The notes: generated by a model from the sequence alone, not told the origin. A stretch of 64,000 nt of DNA from Ruminococcus_G sp050944435 (GCA_050944435.1 JBMNRB010000006.1:1-64000), one strand, 5' to 3'. Positions 18,476 to 26,428 are shown, counted from the first letter of the stretch. Made by a program: numbers and translations.

Positions 18476-18883
18476 ATGAACTTGGAAAGACGATTCAGTA
18501 AATACTATGTTTTAAAAAGTCAGGAAGCATTGGAAAAAATTCGTAATATAACAAAAAGCACCTATATGGTACCAGGGGTATTTCTCATTTGTTCTGACAG
18601 CGAGCGGAGCTGGCATAGCCCATTTACCGAAGGATATGACAGCGGGGAGATGGACGCTTCTATCATCTGTACACATATGATGTTAGAAGCGGAGGATTTG
18701 GGTCTGGGATCAGTATGGGTATTATTATATGATCCTCAAAAGGTGAAAGAAGTATTTCATTTGCCGGATCATATCCGACCGCATTGCCTGCTTCCGGTGG
18801 GCTATCCGGGGGTGAATGCCGAGCCTTACCGTCCGTGGCATGATGTATTCCGACCGTTATCGGATATTGCAGAAGAACTTTAA
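18476..18883 (+). pseudogene. 5'-truncated nitroreductase-family gene
   Basis: The 135 codons match the central and C-terminal part of small nitroreductases: ASIICTHMMLEAEDLGLGSVW and a C-terminal LLPVGYPG. The N-terminal 35-40 residues that carry the FMN phosphate-binding arginines are absent, because the macrodomain stop lies only 14 bases upstream. Just before the ATG the bases read N-P-A-G-V in a frame shifted relative to the ORF, which looks like the ancestral continuation before NLERRFSKYYVL. It is therefore probably a remnant. A truncated but expressed protein cannot be excluded. Confidence 0.65.
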
Positions 18884-18909
18884 TTTAGAAGCAGAAATAA
18901 GGCTGAAAC

Positions 18910-18937
18910 AAGAAGTCCCGCACAACAGGGACTTCTT
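18910..18937. terminator. Bidirectional terminator between converging genes
   Basis: AAGAAGTCCC (18910-18919) pairs perfectly with GGGACTTCTT (18928-18937). It lies between the nitroreductase remnant and the converging LysR gene and could serve both strands. Confidence 0.75.
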
Positions 18938-18983
18938 AATTATTTAGAGGTATTTTTCGTTTTCCTTTGAAAAAGAAGGCTTT

Positions 18984-19826
18984 TTATGAAATTTTTTGCA
19001 GGAAGGGCTGCAATAATTTTTTTGACTCTTTTTTCCATAAACAATAATAAGTAACATTGGCTTCATCGTCCAAAATGGGCACTTTAATGCGGTTTGGTAC
19101 TTCCCCCTCCCGATGAGTTACAAGGTCACTGGTAAAGCAAGGGAGCGCTGAGGCTTTCACCAATTCGTCAAAGGCAGAGATTTCTTCCTGCACCAGAAAA
19201 TGTGTATCCGGCATCTTTTCTCTGTGTATTTGATGCCAGAATCCGATTTTTGAGCGAAGAAGCATCGTTTCGCCATTCAAATCATGAAAATACAGCCCGC
19301 TGCTGCCGGACAGAGGATGTGCCGGCGGCAGAGAAAAGAAAAGATGCTCTTCCCCGTATTTGCAGCTCTCAATACTTTCCGATTTTTCCTGATAGGGCAA
19401 AATAATGATCTGATAGGTTCCATCCTGCAGCCCCTGGAGCAGCGTATCACTGCCACGCATATCGGAGGCAATCGTCATTTCAGGGTATTGCTCTGACAAA
19501 GCAGGCAGAAGCGTCCACAGGGGAGCGGGAGCACAGGAGCCTACTGCGATTGTATGCCGTTTCCGGTCAAAAGAACGGATACTGCTGACCATATCATTGG
19601 CTTGTTCTATCATCTTTTTTGCATATTCCACTGCAAGCTGTCCATTCTCATTGAGTTCTATTCTGTTTTTATGCCGGATAAAAAGCGCTGCTCCGATTTC
19701 CCTTTCTAATTTCTGCATAGATCGACTCAAAGCAGACGGAGAAAGATGAGTCTGCTCAGCTGCGCCGGATAAAGTTCCGTACTCTGCCACAATAAGCAAT
19801 TGCTCTAATTGATATAGCTCAAACAT
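18984..19826 (-). CDS. LysR-family transcriptional regulator (redox block A)
   Basis: The 280-residue protein has the winged helix-turn-helix of LysR regulators in its first 60 residues (GTLSGAAEQTHLSPSALSRSMQKLE) and an effector-binding domain after about residue 90. The AGAGGTGG site precedes its start. It is divergent from the aldo/keto reductase operon at 19978, the standard arrangement for a LysR regulator and its target. The inducer is unknown. A plausible operator lies at 19880-19896. Confidence 0.88.
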   Translation of the reverse strand: MFELYQLEQLLIVAEYGTLSGAAEQTHLSPSALSRSMQKLEREIGAALFIRHKNRIELNENGQLAVEYAKKMIEQANDMVSSIRSFDRKRHTIAVGSCAPAPLWTLLPALSEQYPEMTIASDMRGSDTLLQGLQDGTYQIIILPYQEKSESIESCKYGEEHLFFSLPPAHPLSGSSGLYFHDLNGETMLLRSKIGFWHQIHREKMPDTHFLVQEEISAFDELVKASALPCFTSDLVTHREGEVPNRIKVPILDDEANVTYYCLWKKESKKLLQPFLQKIS

Positions 19827-19879
19827 TTTTCCACCTCTTTTTTTATTATACTACAGCGTTTATTCCCCATCAAGAACAG

Positions 19880-19945
19880 TTTGCGTTTCATTCAAAGCAG
19901 TCTGCACAATCGTCACTGTACTTCCAGTGAAATGAGGTCTACAAT
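19880..19945 (+). promoter_or_regulatory. Candidate LysR box and promoter of redox block A
   Basis: TTTG (19880-19883) and CAAA (19893-19896) form an inverted repeat of the T-N11-A type expected for LysR regulators. Downstream, TACAAT (19940-19945) with a poor -35 (TGTACT, 19917-19922, spacer 17) fits a promoter that needs an activator. Confidence 0.45.
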
Positions 19946-19977
19946 AGAGAGGAAAGAAAAACAAAGGAGGCGCAGAA

Positions 19978-20829
19978 ATGAAGAATTTTCCCCTTTCCAA
20001 CGGTATATATGTGCCGGCCCTGGGGTACGGAACTTTTCAGATCACAAATACTGCGCTGTGTGAACAATGTGTGGAGAGTGCGATAAACGCAGGGTATCGC
20101 CTGATTGATACCGCTGCATCATATAAAAATGAAGAAGCGGTAGGACGCGTAATCCGTAATTCTGGCATTCCGCGGGAAGAAATCTCTGTGACCACCAAGC
20201 TGTGGATACAGGATGCCGGATATGACAACACTTTGAGCGCTTTTGATACTTCTCTCAAAAAGCTGGGACTGGATTATATCGACATCTACCTGATTCACCA
20301 GCCTTTTGGGGACATCTACGGGGCCTGGCGAGCAATGGAGCGACTCTATCAGGAAGGCGCAGTCCGGGCGATTGGGGTCAGCAATTTCTCTCCGGAACGG
20401 CTGGTGGATTTGTGTATGAATCATGAAATAAAGCCAATGGTCAATCAAGTTGAGATCCATCCATTCTATCAGCAGGGAGAAGCGCTAAAGGTGATGAGAG
20501 ATTATGGAGTCATTCCGCAGGCATGGGGGCCTTTTTCTGAAGCGCAGAGGGACATATTCCATCATAAAACGCTGGTAAAAATTGCAAAAAAGCATGGTAA
20601 GACGACTGCCCAAGTGATTCTTCGCTGGCATTACCAGAGAGGGGTGCCTGCCATCCCGAAAACCATCCATAAAGACCGCATGGAAGAAAACCTTAACATC
20701 TTCGATTTTGCGTTGACAGACAAGGAGATGGAATCCATTGCGGCTATGGACATCGGCCACAGCGAGATTATTGATCACCGATGCTACTGTACCGCAAGGC
20801 AGCTCAATAGTGTAAAGATTCATGCGTAA
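19978..20829 (+). CDS. Aldo/keto reductase
   Basis: This is a 283-residue NAD(P)H-dependent carbonyl reductase of the AKR superfamily. All four catalytic residues are visible: D44, Y49, K74 and H107 (LIHQPFGD). The overall layout (PALGYGTFQI at the N-terminus, AIGVSNFSPERL, PQAWGPFSEA) resembles the 2,5-diketo-gluconate reductase group. AGGAGG lies about 9 bases before the ATG. It is the first gene of a likely operon with the decarboxylase-like gene, the alcohol dehydrogenase and a flavoprotein, under the divergent LysR regulator. Confidence 0.92.
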   Translation: MKNFPLSNGIYVPALGYGTFQITNTALCEQCVESAINAGYRLIDTAASYKNEEAVGRVIRNSGIPREEISVTTKLWIQDAGYDNTLSAFDTSLKKLGLDYIDIYLIHQPFGDIYGAWRAMERLYQEGAVRAIGVSNFSPERLVDLCMNHEIKPMVNQVEIHPFYQQGEALKVMRDYGVIPQAWGPFSEAQRDIFHHKTLVKIAKKHGKTTAQVILRWHYQRGVPAIPKTIHKDRMEENLNIFDFALTDKEMESIAAMDIGHSEIIDHRCYCTARQLNSVKIHA

Positions 20830-20843
20830 GGAGTGTATTTGAT

Positions 20844-21584
20844 ATGAAACAAAATTATCTTATGAATTTAGAAACAACCGATCCGGAATTCTGTGAGTTT
20901 TTCTCCAGGTTTGCGGGGGACGAAGTCATCCATGAGCCGGGCAAAACGATGGATGAGCGCACCCGGTACATGGCTGTCCTGGCAGCCCTGCTTGGCTGTC
21001 AGGGAAGGGAGCTTTTCCGGGAGATTCTTCCCCAGGCGCTGGACGCTGGCGTAACCCCGCCAGAGGTAAAGGAGATCGTCTATCAGGCCACGGCTTACTT
21101 AGGAATTGGCCGCAGCTATCCGTTTCTAAATATCACCAATGAGGTATTGGAAACTTGCGGCGTGGACCTTCCCCTTCCCGGTCAGGCTACTACCACCCCG
21201 GAGGATCGTGTACAGAAAGGCGAGGATAAGCAGGTGGAGCTGTTCGGTGAACAGTATCGCGGCGCGGCTGTTTCCGGTCCGGAGGAGAGCCGCCACATCA
21301 ACCGCTGGCTGGCGGGAAACTGTTTCGGTGACTACTACACTCGCAATGGGCTGGATAACCGCCAGCGGGAAATGATTACCTTTTGCTTTATCGCTGCTCA
21401 GGGCGGCTGTGAACCACAGCTGGCAGGCCACACGGCAGGCAACTTAAGTGTCGGCAATGACAAGCAGTTCTTAATCAATGTCATTTCTCAGTGCATGCCC
21501 TATATTGGCTATCCCCGTACGCTGAACGCGCTGCGGGTTATCAACGAAGTTTGCAAAGAGGCGGAAAACCGTGATAAAAAATGA
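20844..21584 (+). CDS. Carboxymuconolactone decarboxylase-family protein
   Basis: The 246-residue protein contains two copies of the CMD/AhpD-like helical domain: residues about 35-100 (LAALLGCQGRELFREILPQ) and about 155-235 (REMITFCFIAAQGGCEPQL). Family members are decarboxylases or alkylhydroperoxidase-like redox proteins. The AhpD CxxC pair is not present, so peroxidase activity is uncertain. The start follows AAGGAG. A close but damaged relative lies at 30080-30593. Confidence 0.82.
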   Translation: MKQNYLMNLETTDPEFCEFFSRFAGDEVIHEPGKTMDERTRYMAVLAALLGCQGRELFREILPQALDAGVTPPEVKEIVYQATAYLGIGRSYPFLNITNEVLETCGVDLPLPGQATTTPEDRVQKGEDKQVELFGEQYRGAAVSGPEESRHINRWLAGNCFGDYYTRNGLDNRQREMITFCFIAAQGGCEPQLAGHTAGNLSVGNDKQFLINVISQCMPYIGYPRTLNALRVINEVCKEAENRDKK

Positions 21585-21694
21585 ATTCCAGAAAGAAAGA
21601 TGACCTAGACCATGCGGGTACTCGCCCGGAATATGTTTTGCCAAAAAAAGAAGAATTTCACAAAACAAATTTTATTCGACAAAAACGGAGGTAA
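21581..21694 (+). CDS. Small ORF coupled to the decarboxylase-like gene
   Basis: A 37-codon ORF begins with an ATG overlapping the previous stop (ATGA) and ends 5 bases before the alcohol dehydrogenase start. It would encode a hydrophilic, strongly basic peptide ending FIRQKRR. I recognise no family. It may be a genuine small peptide, the tail of a lost gene, or chance. The ribosome binding site of the next gene (GGAGG) lies inside its last codons. Confidence 0.25.
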   Translation: MNSRKKDDLDHAGTRPEYVLPKKEEFHKTNFIRQKRR

Positions 21695-21699
21695 AAATT

Positions 21700-22887
21700 A
21701 TGAGTTTTCAATTTTCTGTTCCTACTACCGCACTGTTTGGTGCAGGTAAACTGAATGAGCTGCACAACCAGATCAACAGCCCCATGGGCGTCATCCATGG
21801 GAAAAAAGCGCTGGTGGTCATTTCCAACGGTAAGTCTACCCGTGAAAACGGCTACCTGGACCGTCTGGAAAATGAGCTGAAACAGGCGGGCGCAGACTAC
21901 GTGATTTTTGACAAAGTGGCGGCCAACCCCACAAAGCCTGTTGTTGAGGAAGGCGGACACTTTGCCCGTGAAAACAGCTGTGATTTTATCGTGGCGCTGG
22001 GCGGCGGAAGCGTGATGGACGCTTCCAAAGCTATTGGGCTGATGGCAACCAACAGCGGCGATTTGTGGGATTATGTGATGTTCGGCACTGGCAAGAAGCA
22101 GTGGCCCCAGACCCCTGGTCTTCCCATTGTGGCCATCGCCACCACAGCAGGCACCGGTTCGGAAACCGACGGCGGTGCAGTCATTACCAATCCGGAGACG
22201 AACGAAAAGACCGGCGTATTTGGCCCTGGCACCTATCCTGTGCTGGCGATTATCGACCCGGAATTGATGATGAGCGTTCCAGCAAAATTTAAAGCATACC
22301 AGGGATTTGACGCTCTGTTTCACTCCACTGAGGGGTATATCTCCGCTGCCCGCAATGAGTGCAGCAAGATGGTGGCTGTTGAGGCTATCCGCAATGTGGC
22401 ACGCAATCTGGTTACTTCCATCCGTGAACCGGAAAACGTGGAGGCCATGAGCAGTGTGGCCCTGGGCAGCTATCTGTCCGGTATTCAGATGGCGATTGGT
22501 TCCTGCACCAGCGCCCATCCGTTGGAGCACGCCCTGTCTGCCTATCATGAGAAACTTCCTCATGGCGCTGGCCTCATTATGATTTCCAAGGCTTATTACA
22601 GCCACTTTGTAGAGCAGCACGTCTGTGATGACCGGTTCATCGAGATGGCAAAGCTTATGGGCATGGAAGATGCCAGCAAGCCGGAGGATTTCATCACTGC
22701 TCTGGTTAAGCTGCAGGAGGACTGCGGCGCAGCAGATCTGAAAATGTCCGACTATGGCATTGACCCCTCTGAGTTCGCTGCAATGGTGCAGAATGCCCGT
22801 GATACTCTTGGTCCCAACTTCCTCAACGATCCTTGTCAGCTGTCTGATGAGGACTGTGTAAATATCTATCAGAAATCTTATAAATAA
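21700..22887 (+). CDS. Iron-containing alcohol dehydrogenase
   Basis: This 395-residue member of the type III alcohol dehydrogenases interconverts an alcohol and its aldehyde or ketone with NAD(P). The coenzyme loop is GGGSVMDASK (residues 101-110). Metal ligands fit D204 and H208 (GFDALFHSTEG), H273 (HPLEHALSAYH) and H288 (LPHGAG). GGAGG stands 9 bases before the ATG. The natural substrate is unknown; with an aldo/keto reductase beside it, carbonyl detoxification or fermentation is plausible. A tail fragment of a second copy lies at 26215-26409. Confidence 0.93.
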   Translation: MSFQFSVPTTALFGAGKLNELHNQINSPMGVIHGKKALVVISNGKSTRENGYLDRLENELKQAGADYVIFDKVAANPTKPVVEEGGHFARENSCDFIVALGGGSVMDASKAIGLMATNSGDLWDYVMFGTGKKQWPQTPGLPIVAIATTAGTGSETDGGAVITNPETNEKTGVFGPGTYPVLAIIDPELMMSVPAKFKAYQGFDALFHSTEGYISAARNECSKMVAVEAIRNVARNLVTSIREPENVEAMSSVALGSYLSGIQMAIGSCTSAHPLEHALSAYHEKLPHGAGLIMISKAYYSHFVEQHVCDDRFIEMAKLMGMEDASKPEDFITALVKLQEDCGAADLKMSDYGIDPSEFAAMVQNARDTLGPNFLNDPCQLSDEDCVNIYQKSYK

Positions 22888-22901
22888 CAGGAGACTTGAA
22901 T

Positions 22902-23443
22902 ATGAGCAAAAAAGTATTGGCGATTGTCAGCAGCCCCGTAAAAACGGCAACACCGAGCTGCTGGTAGATGAATTTGTAAAAGGCGCGCGGGAAGCGGGCC
23001 ATGAAGCGGAAAAGATTTGCCTGCGGGAGAAGAAAATCGCTCCCTGCCTGGCCTGCGAAGCCTGCTTGCGAAACGGCGGCACCTGTGTCCAGAAGGATGA
23101 TATGACAGAAATTTTGCCTAAGCTTGTTGATGCGGATGTGATTGTGCTGTCCACACCGGTTTACTATTACTCCATCTGCGCCCAGCTGAAAGCGATGATT
23201 GACCGCACACTGCCCATTGGGGCTGACGGCGGCAGGATGCGGGGCAAGGAGTTCTATTTCATCACCACCGCTGCGGATGCGCCTAACGCCATGGAACGCA
23301 CCATGGCAGATCTCCAGGGATTTGTGGACTGCGTGCCTGATTCCGTGGTTAAGGGCAAAGTCTACGGGCAGGCCTTTGGCGCAGGTGAGATCCGCGGCAA
23401 AGCTGCCATGCAGGAAGCCTACACTTTTGGGAAAAACTGCTGA
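22902..23443 (+). pseudogene. Frameshifted iron-sulfur flavoprotein / FMN reductase gene
   Basis: Reading from ATG 22902 gives MSKKVLAIVSSP and then breaks at the C-run 22934-22937. Adding one base restores RKNGNTELLVDEF and a full flavoprotein through 23443. The restored protein would be about 180 residues, with the flavin loop SSPRKNGNTE and the Cys cluster CLACEACLRNGGTC (Cx2Cx2Cx6C), typical of Isf iron-sulfur flavoproteins. The intact relative at 27870-28412 confirms the expected frame. It is either a recent pseudogene or a sequencing error in a homopolymer. Confidence 0.85.
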
Positions 23444-23524
23444 ATAAAGAAAGGCACTGAAGATGAAAAAGTGCTGGAAGCTGCCGCGCCAAAGCGACAG
23501 AGAACAAGAAACTGAAACGAAATT

Positions 23525-23567
23525 GCGGCAACGGATCCTTTTTAAGGCTCTGCTGCCGCGTTTTTTA
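23525..23567 (+). terminator. Terminator of redox block A
   Basis: GCGGCA (23525-23530) pairs with TGCCGC (23554-23559) around a long loop containing its own small pairing. A run of six T follows. Confidence 0.6.
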
Positions 23568-23627
23568 TGGAGGTGCTCCTTCCGGATCTGAACTATCGGC
23601 TTGTTTCGTTCATGAGCGGAAACATAA

Positions 23628-23813
23628 AGGGTCAGACAGGAAAAGTACGTTCTGACAATTCGGGAAGCATCGGAATATTTCAGTATCGGGATAAAGAAAA
23701 TGAGACGTCTGGCAGAAGATAATCTGGGCAGGTTTGCAATTTATAGTGGAAACCGCTGCCTCATCATCCGCACAAAATTTGAAAAATTTATGGAGGAAAC
23801 TTCTACGATATAA
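23628..23813 (+). pseudogene. Excisionase-like remnant without a start codon
   Basis: The open frame reads QEKYVLTIREASEYFSIGI and onward to a stop at 23811-23813. It is clearly a relative of the intact excisionase-like protein encoded at 23898. An in-frame stop at 23625 and the absence of an ATG before the conserved core make it a 5'-truncated copy. Its helix-turn-helix core and the C-terminal NRCLIIRTKFEKF are intact. Confidence 0.65.
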
Positions 23814-23897
23814 CTTCTTTTTCTCTGCCAAAAGCAGTTGCTATTTCTCTGGTTTAGAGTGATGAATGTCATGACCAAAGAAACGGGAGGCGGCACG

Positions 23898-24161
23898 ATG
23901 CAGGAAATTCATCAGACTCCAGGAAGCCGGAAGGTAGAGATTCCGATCAGCGAAAAGTATATGCTGACCATCAATGAGGCGGCTGCCTATTTCAGCATTG
24001 GAGTTAAGAAGTTAAGGAGAATGGCCGAAGACAATGAGGGAAAGTTTGCGATTACAATGGGAAGCCGATACCTTATTGTCCGGGAAAAATTTGAAGAATA
24101 TGTTGATTCTTTAATCAATGGAGAAAGTGAGGACGAACCGGATGAGCAAACCGATTCTTGA
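23898..24161 (+). CDS. Excisionase-like DNA-binding protein
   Basis: This 87-residue protein has the winged helix-turn-helix of Tn916-type Xis and MerR-like excisionases: YMLTINEAAAYFSIGVKKL, then RMAEDNEGKFAI and GSRYLIVREKFEEY. Xis bends DNA at attachment sites to favour excision by the integrase. The start at 23898 has GGGAGG 7 bases upstream. It overlaps the next small gene, which in turn overlaps the integrase, a normal xis-int arrangement. Confidence 0.75.
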   Translation: MQEIHQTPGSRKVEIPISEKYMLTINEAAAYFSIGVKKLRRMAEDNEGKFAITMGSRYLIVREKFEEYVDSLINGESEDEPDEQTDS

Positions 24162-24354
24162 AGAAAAAGATATTTTAAATCCGAATGAGGCGATTGAATT
24201 ATTTGTACTCAGCAGAAGAAAGTTTTATAAGCTGCTGAAAGAAAACCGGAAGCTGGGATTTCTGGCTATGTATGGTTCCAGAAAGCTGATTATCCGGTCA
24301 GAATTCCAGAAATACCTGGATATGCACCCAGAATTGAAAAGGAGGGGAAGCTGA
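24142..24354 (+). CDS. Second excisionase/helix-turn-helix small protein
   Basis: This 70-residue protein has the same layout as the preceding one (PNEAIELFVLSRRKFYKLLKE, GSRKLIIRSEFQKYL) but is diverged. GAGG stands about 9 bases before the ATG. It overlaps the upstream gene by 20 bases and the integrase start by one base. With the remnant at 23628 it makes three related domains in a row. It could be the real excisionase, a co-regulator, or a spare copy. Confidence 0.68.
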   Translation: MSKPILEEKDILNPNEAIELFVLSRRKFYKLLKENRKLGFLAMYGSRKLIIRSEFQKYLDMHPELKRRGS

Positions 24355-25619
24355 TGGCAGGCAGGAGGCGTGACTCCAAGCACCGGGTTCTCCGGCGGGG
24401 AGAATCCATTCGGGCCGATGGGAAATACCAGTTTAAGTACCATGTGAATGGGATTCCGCATTTTGTATACAGTTGGCGGTTGGAACCAACGGACAAACTT
24501 CCAGCAGGGAAAAAGCCCTGCCTATCCCTTCGGGAACTGGAAAAGCAGATCGGCTATGACTTGGATTCTTTATCTGATCCCACTGGAAAAAACATGACAG
24601 TGGAGGAGCTGGTAGAAAGGTATCTGTCAACGAAAACGGGGGTAAAGTCAAATACCCTGGCGAATTACAAATTTGTGAAGAACCTTATGAAAAAGGAGCC
24701 ATTTAATGGGAAGAAGATTTCCCTGGTCAAGACTTCGGACGCAAAGCTGTTCCTAATCAAACTCCAGCAGGACGGCAGAAGGTACAGCACGATCAAGACG
24801 GTTCGAGGCGTGCTGCGGCCCGCTTTTCAGATGGCGGTGGATGATGATGTTCTCCGCAAAAACCCATTTGGCTTTGAACTTGCCACGGTTGTAGTCAACG
24901 ACAGCGTGACCAGGGAGGCTATTACCAGAAAACAGATGCGACAGTTCTTGAAATTCGTCCATGACGATAATGTGTACTGTAAGTATTATGAAGTGGTTTA
25001 TATCCTTTTTCATACAGGGATGCGTATCTCGGAATTTTGCGGACTGACACTGAAGGATCTGGATATGAAGAATCGAATTATTAACATTGACCACCAGCTA
25101 CAAAGAACTTCTGACATGCGGCTGGTTATCGAGTCAACGAAAACCAATGCCGGAACCAGGAAGCTGCCTATGTCCGAAGATGTATTCCGGTGTTTCCAGG
25201 CCATCATCGAGGACCGGGAAGCACCAAGGTATGAGAGAGTGGTGGACGGATACACAGGATTTCTGTTTACGGATAAAGAGGGGCTTCCCCTGGTGGCGAT
25301 GCACTGGGAGCATCGATTTAACCATATGGTAAAACGCTACAACGACATTTATTGGGTTCAGATGCCGAATATCACCCCTCATATCTGCCGCCACACTTAC
25401 TGCAGCAATATGGCGAAGTCAGGCATGAATCCAAAGACACTCCAGTATCTGATGGGGCATAGCGATATCGGAGTAACGCTGAACACCTATACCTATCTGG
25501 GCCTGGAGGATGCCGTGGATGAGTTAAAGCGGGTGGAAGAACTGGAGAATGCCAGGAAGGAAATGGAAAAGATAAACGGAGAGGGGACAGTTTCACAGAA
25601 AATGTTCCGGGCAATATAA
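24354..25619 (+). CDS. int: Tyrosine integrase, Tn916 type
   Basis: This 421-residue site-specific recombinase integrates and excises a mobile element through a covalent tyrosine-DNA link. An N-terminal arm-type DNA-binding domain (about residues 10-75) is followed by a SAM-like core-binding domain (about 80-180) and the catalytic domain. The catalytic residues fit R224, K263, H343, R346, H369 and Y379. No conjugation or cargo genes accompany it, so it is probably what is left of an integrative element. Residues 133-203 are repeated in a damaged copy at 26001-26214. Confidence 0.93.
   Translation: MAGRRRDSKHRVLRRGESIRADGKYQFKYHVNGIPHFVYSWRLEPTDKLPAGKKPCLSLRELEKQIGYDLDSLSDPTGKNMTVEELVERYLSTKTGVKSNTLANYKFVKNLMKKEPFNGKKISLVKTSDAKLFLIKLQQDGRRYSTIKTVRGVLRPAFQMAVDDDVLRKNPFGFELATVVVNDSVTREAITRKQMRQFLKFVHDDNVYCKYYEVVYILFHTGMRISEFCGLTLKDLDMKNRIINIDHQLQRTSDMRLVIESTKTNAGTRKLPMSEDVFRCFQAIIEDREAPRYERVVDGYTGFLFTDKEGLPLVAMHWEHRFNHMVKRYNDIYWVQMPNITPHICRHTYCSNMAKSGMNPKTLQYLMGHSDIGVTLNTYTYLGLEDAVDELKRVEELENARKEMEKINGEGTVSQKMFRAI
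24749..24962 (+). repeat. Direct repeat, copy 1 (inside the integrase gene)
   Basis: These 214 bases recur without insertions or deletions at 26001-26214, 1252 bases downstream. By eye I count roughly 15 differences, most of them synonymous. Confidence 0.85.
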
Positions 25620-25632
25620 TATGGAAAGAGAA

Positions 25633-25657
25633 ATGACGACTCATTTAGAGCCGTCAT
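25633..25657 (-). terminator. Terminator of the minus-strand small gene
   Basis: Read on the minus strand, ATGACGGCTC pairs with GAGTCGTCAT (one G-T pair) around TAAAT, followed by TTCTCTTT. It overlaps the stop codon of the 58-residue ORF. Confidence 0.65.
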
Positions 25658-25830
25658 ATCCCGCTGTGAATCAAAGGGTTCAGTTTTATCAGTGATACAT
25701 CACCGCCAAACAGAAAAAATGATGCTTTACTCTGCGTTACTGGACTTATGCCTCGCATAAGTGCGAGGTACGAGCTGATAAATCCGATAAATGCACTGAG
25801 CATTTCCAGACTAGAACCCGTAGTTGCCAT
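25654..25830 (-). CDS. Small hydrophobic protein, possible type I toxin-like peptide
   Basis: A 58-codon ORF with all parts of a real gene. It has a promoter (TTGAAA, 17 bases, TATAGT), a strong AAGGGGGTGAT ribosome binding site, a 58-residue product with a hydrophobic segment at about residues 9-25 (EMLSAFIGFISSYLALM), and a terminator overlapping its end. I do not recognise the family. Its size, single membrane segment and isolated setting in an integrative remnant resemble the holin-like or type I toxins of Firmicutes, which are controlled by an antisense RNA. No antisense promoter was confirmed. The region also contains a CCTCGC/GCGAGG hairpin at 25753-25771. Confidence 0.6.
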   Translation of the reverse strand: MATTGSSLEMLSAFIGFISSYLALMRGISPVTQSKASFFLFGGDVSLIKLNPLIHSGI

Positions 25831-25874
25831 ATGGCATCACCCCCTTTGTAGTAGGGATAATTAACTATACCATG

Positions 25875-25903
25875 TTTATTTCTTTTTTTCAATTACGAGG
25901 AGG
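25875..25903 (-). promoter_or_regulatory. Promoter of the minus-strand small gene
   Basis: On the minus strand TTGAAA is followed by a 17-base A-rich spacer and TATAGT. Transcription would start about 35 bases before the start codon at 25830. Coordinates are approximate to one or two bases. Confidence 0.6.
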
Positions 25904-25986
25904 GATATATATTGTAGGAAGAAGTCGATAAGAAAACCATTGTACTGTCCATGAAAACGGGCAAACTTACAGCCTAAGTACTGAAA

Positions 25987-26409
25987 GTGGCACTGAAAAA
26001 GTTCTTGATCAAACTTCAGCAGAACGGCAGAAGGTACAGCACGATCAAGACGGTTCGGGGTGTACTGCGGTCCGCTTTTCAGATGGCGGTGGATGATGAT
26101 GTCCTCCGCAAAAACCCATTTGGTTTTGAGCTTGCCACGGTGGTAGTCAACGACAGCGTGACCAGGGAGGCGATTACCAGAAAACAGATGCGGCAGTTCT
26201 TGAAATTCGTCCATCCGTGTTTCAAAAAAGTCTGTGAACAGTGGTGCGGTGTGGATGGCCTTAAAATGTCCGATTACGGTATCCGCCCGGATGAATTTAT
26301 GACGCTGGCGCAAAATGCCCGTGCCACCATGGGCGGACTGTTTTACTGTGACAGAGTTCCGCTTTCCGATGAGGAATGCGCGGCTATTTTTGAAAAGTCT
26401 TATTGTTAA
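25987..26409 (+). pseudogene. Chimeric ORF: integrase fragment joined to an alcohol dehydrogenase tail
   Basis: The 140-codon frame begins with GTG. Residues 5-76 repeat integrase residues 133-203, and the frame then passes at 26214/26215 into the last 65 codons of an iron-containing alcohol dehydrogenase (GLKMSDYGIRPDEFM ... ECAAIFEKSY). That tail is related to, but clearly different from, the intact enzyme at 21700. No ribosome binding site fits the GTG. It is a recombination scar that keeps an open frame, and a functional product is unlikely. Confidence 0.85.
26001..26214 (+). repeat. Direct repeat, copy 2 (integrase fragment)
   Basis: Second copy of the 214-base segment of the integrase gene, with the same orientation and no gaps. 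Homology stops abruptly at 26214, where alcohol dehydrogenase sequence begins. Confidence 0.85.
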
Positions 26410-26428
26410 AAACAGGTGAGATCAGTCA

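Noticed and set aside
21658..22620. 320-codon ORF on the minus strand
   Set aside because: Antisense to the iron alcohol dehydrogenase gene; composition rich in H, R and G, no family features and no ribosome binding site.
23568..23723. ORF starting MEVLLPDLNYRLVSF after the block A terminator
   Set aside because: It runs out of frame through the excisionase remnant and has no independent support.
25753..25771. CCTCGC-N-GCGAGG hairpin as an attachment site or terminator
   Set aside because: It lies inside the small minus-strand ORF, has no T-run and no second copy was found.
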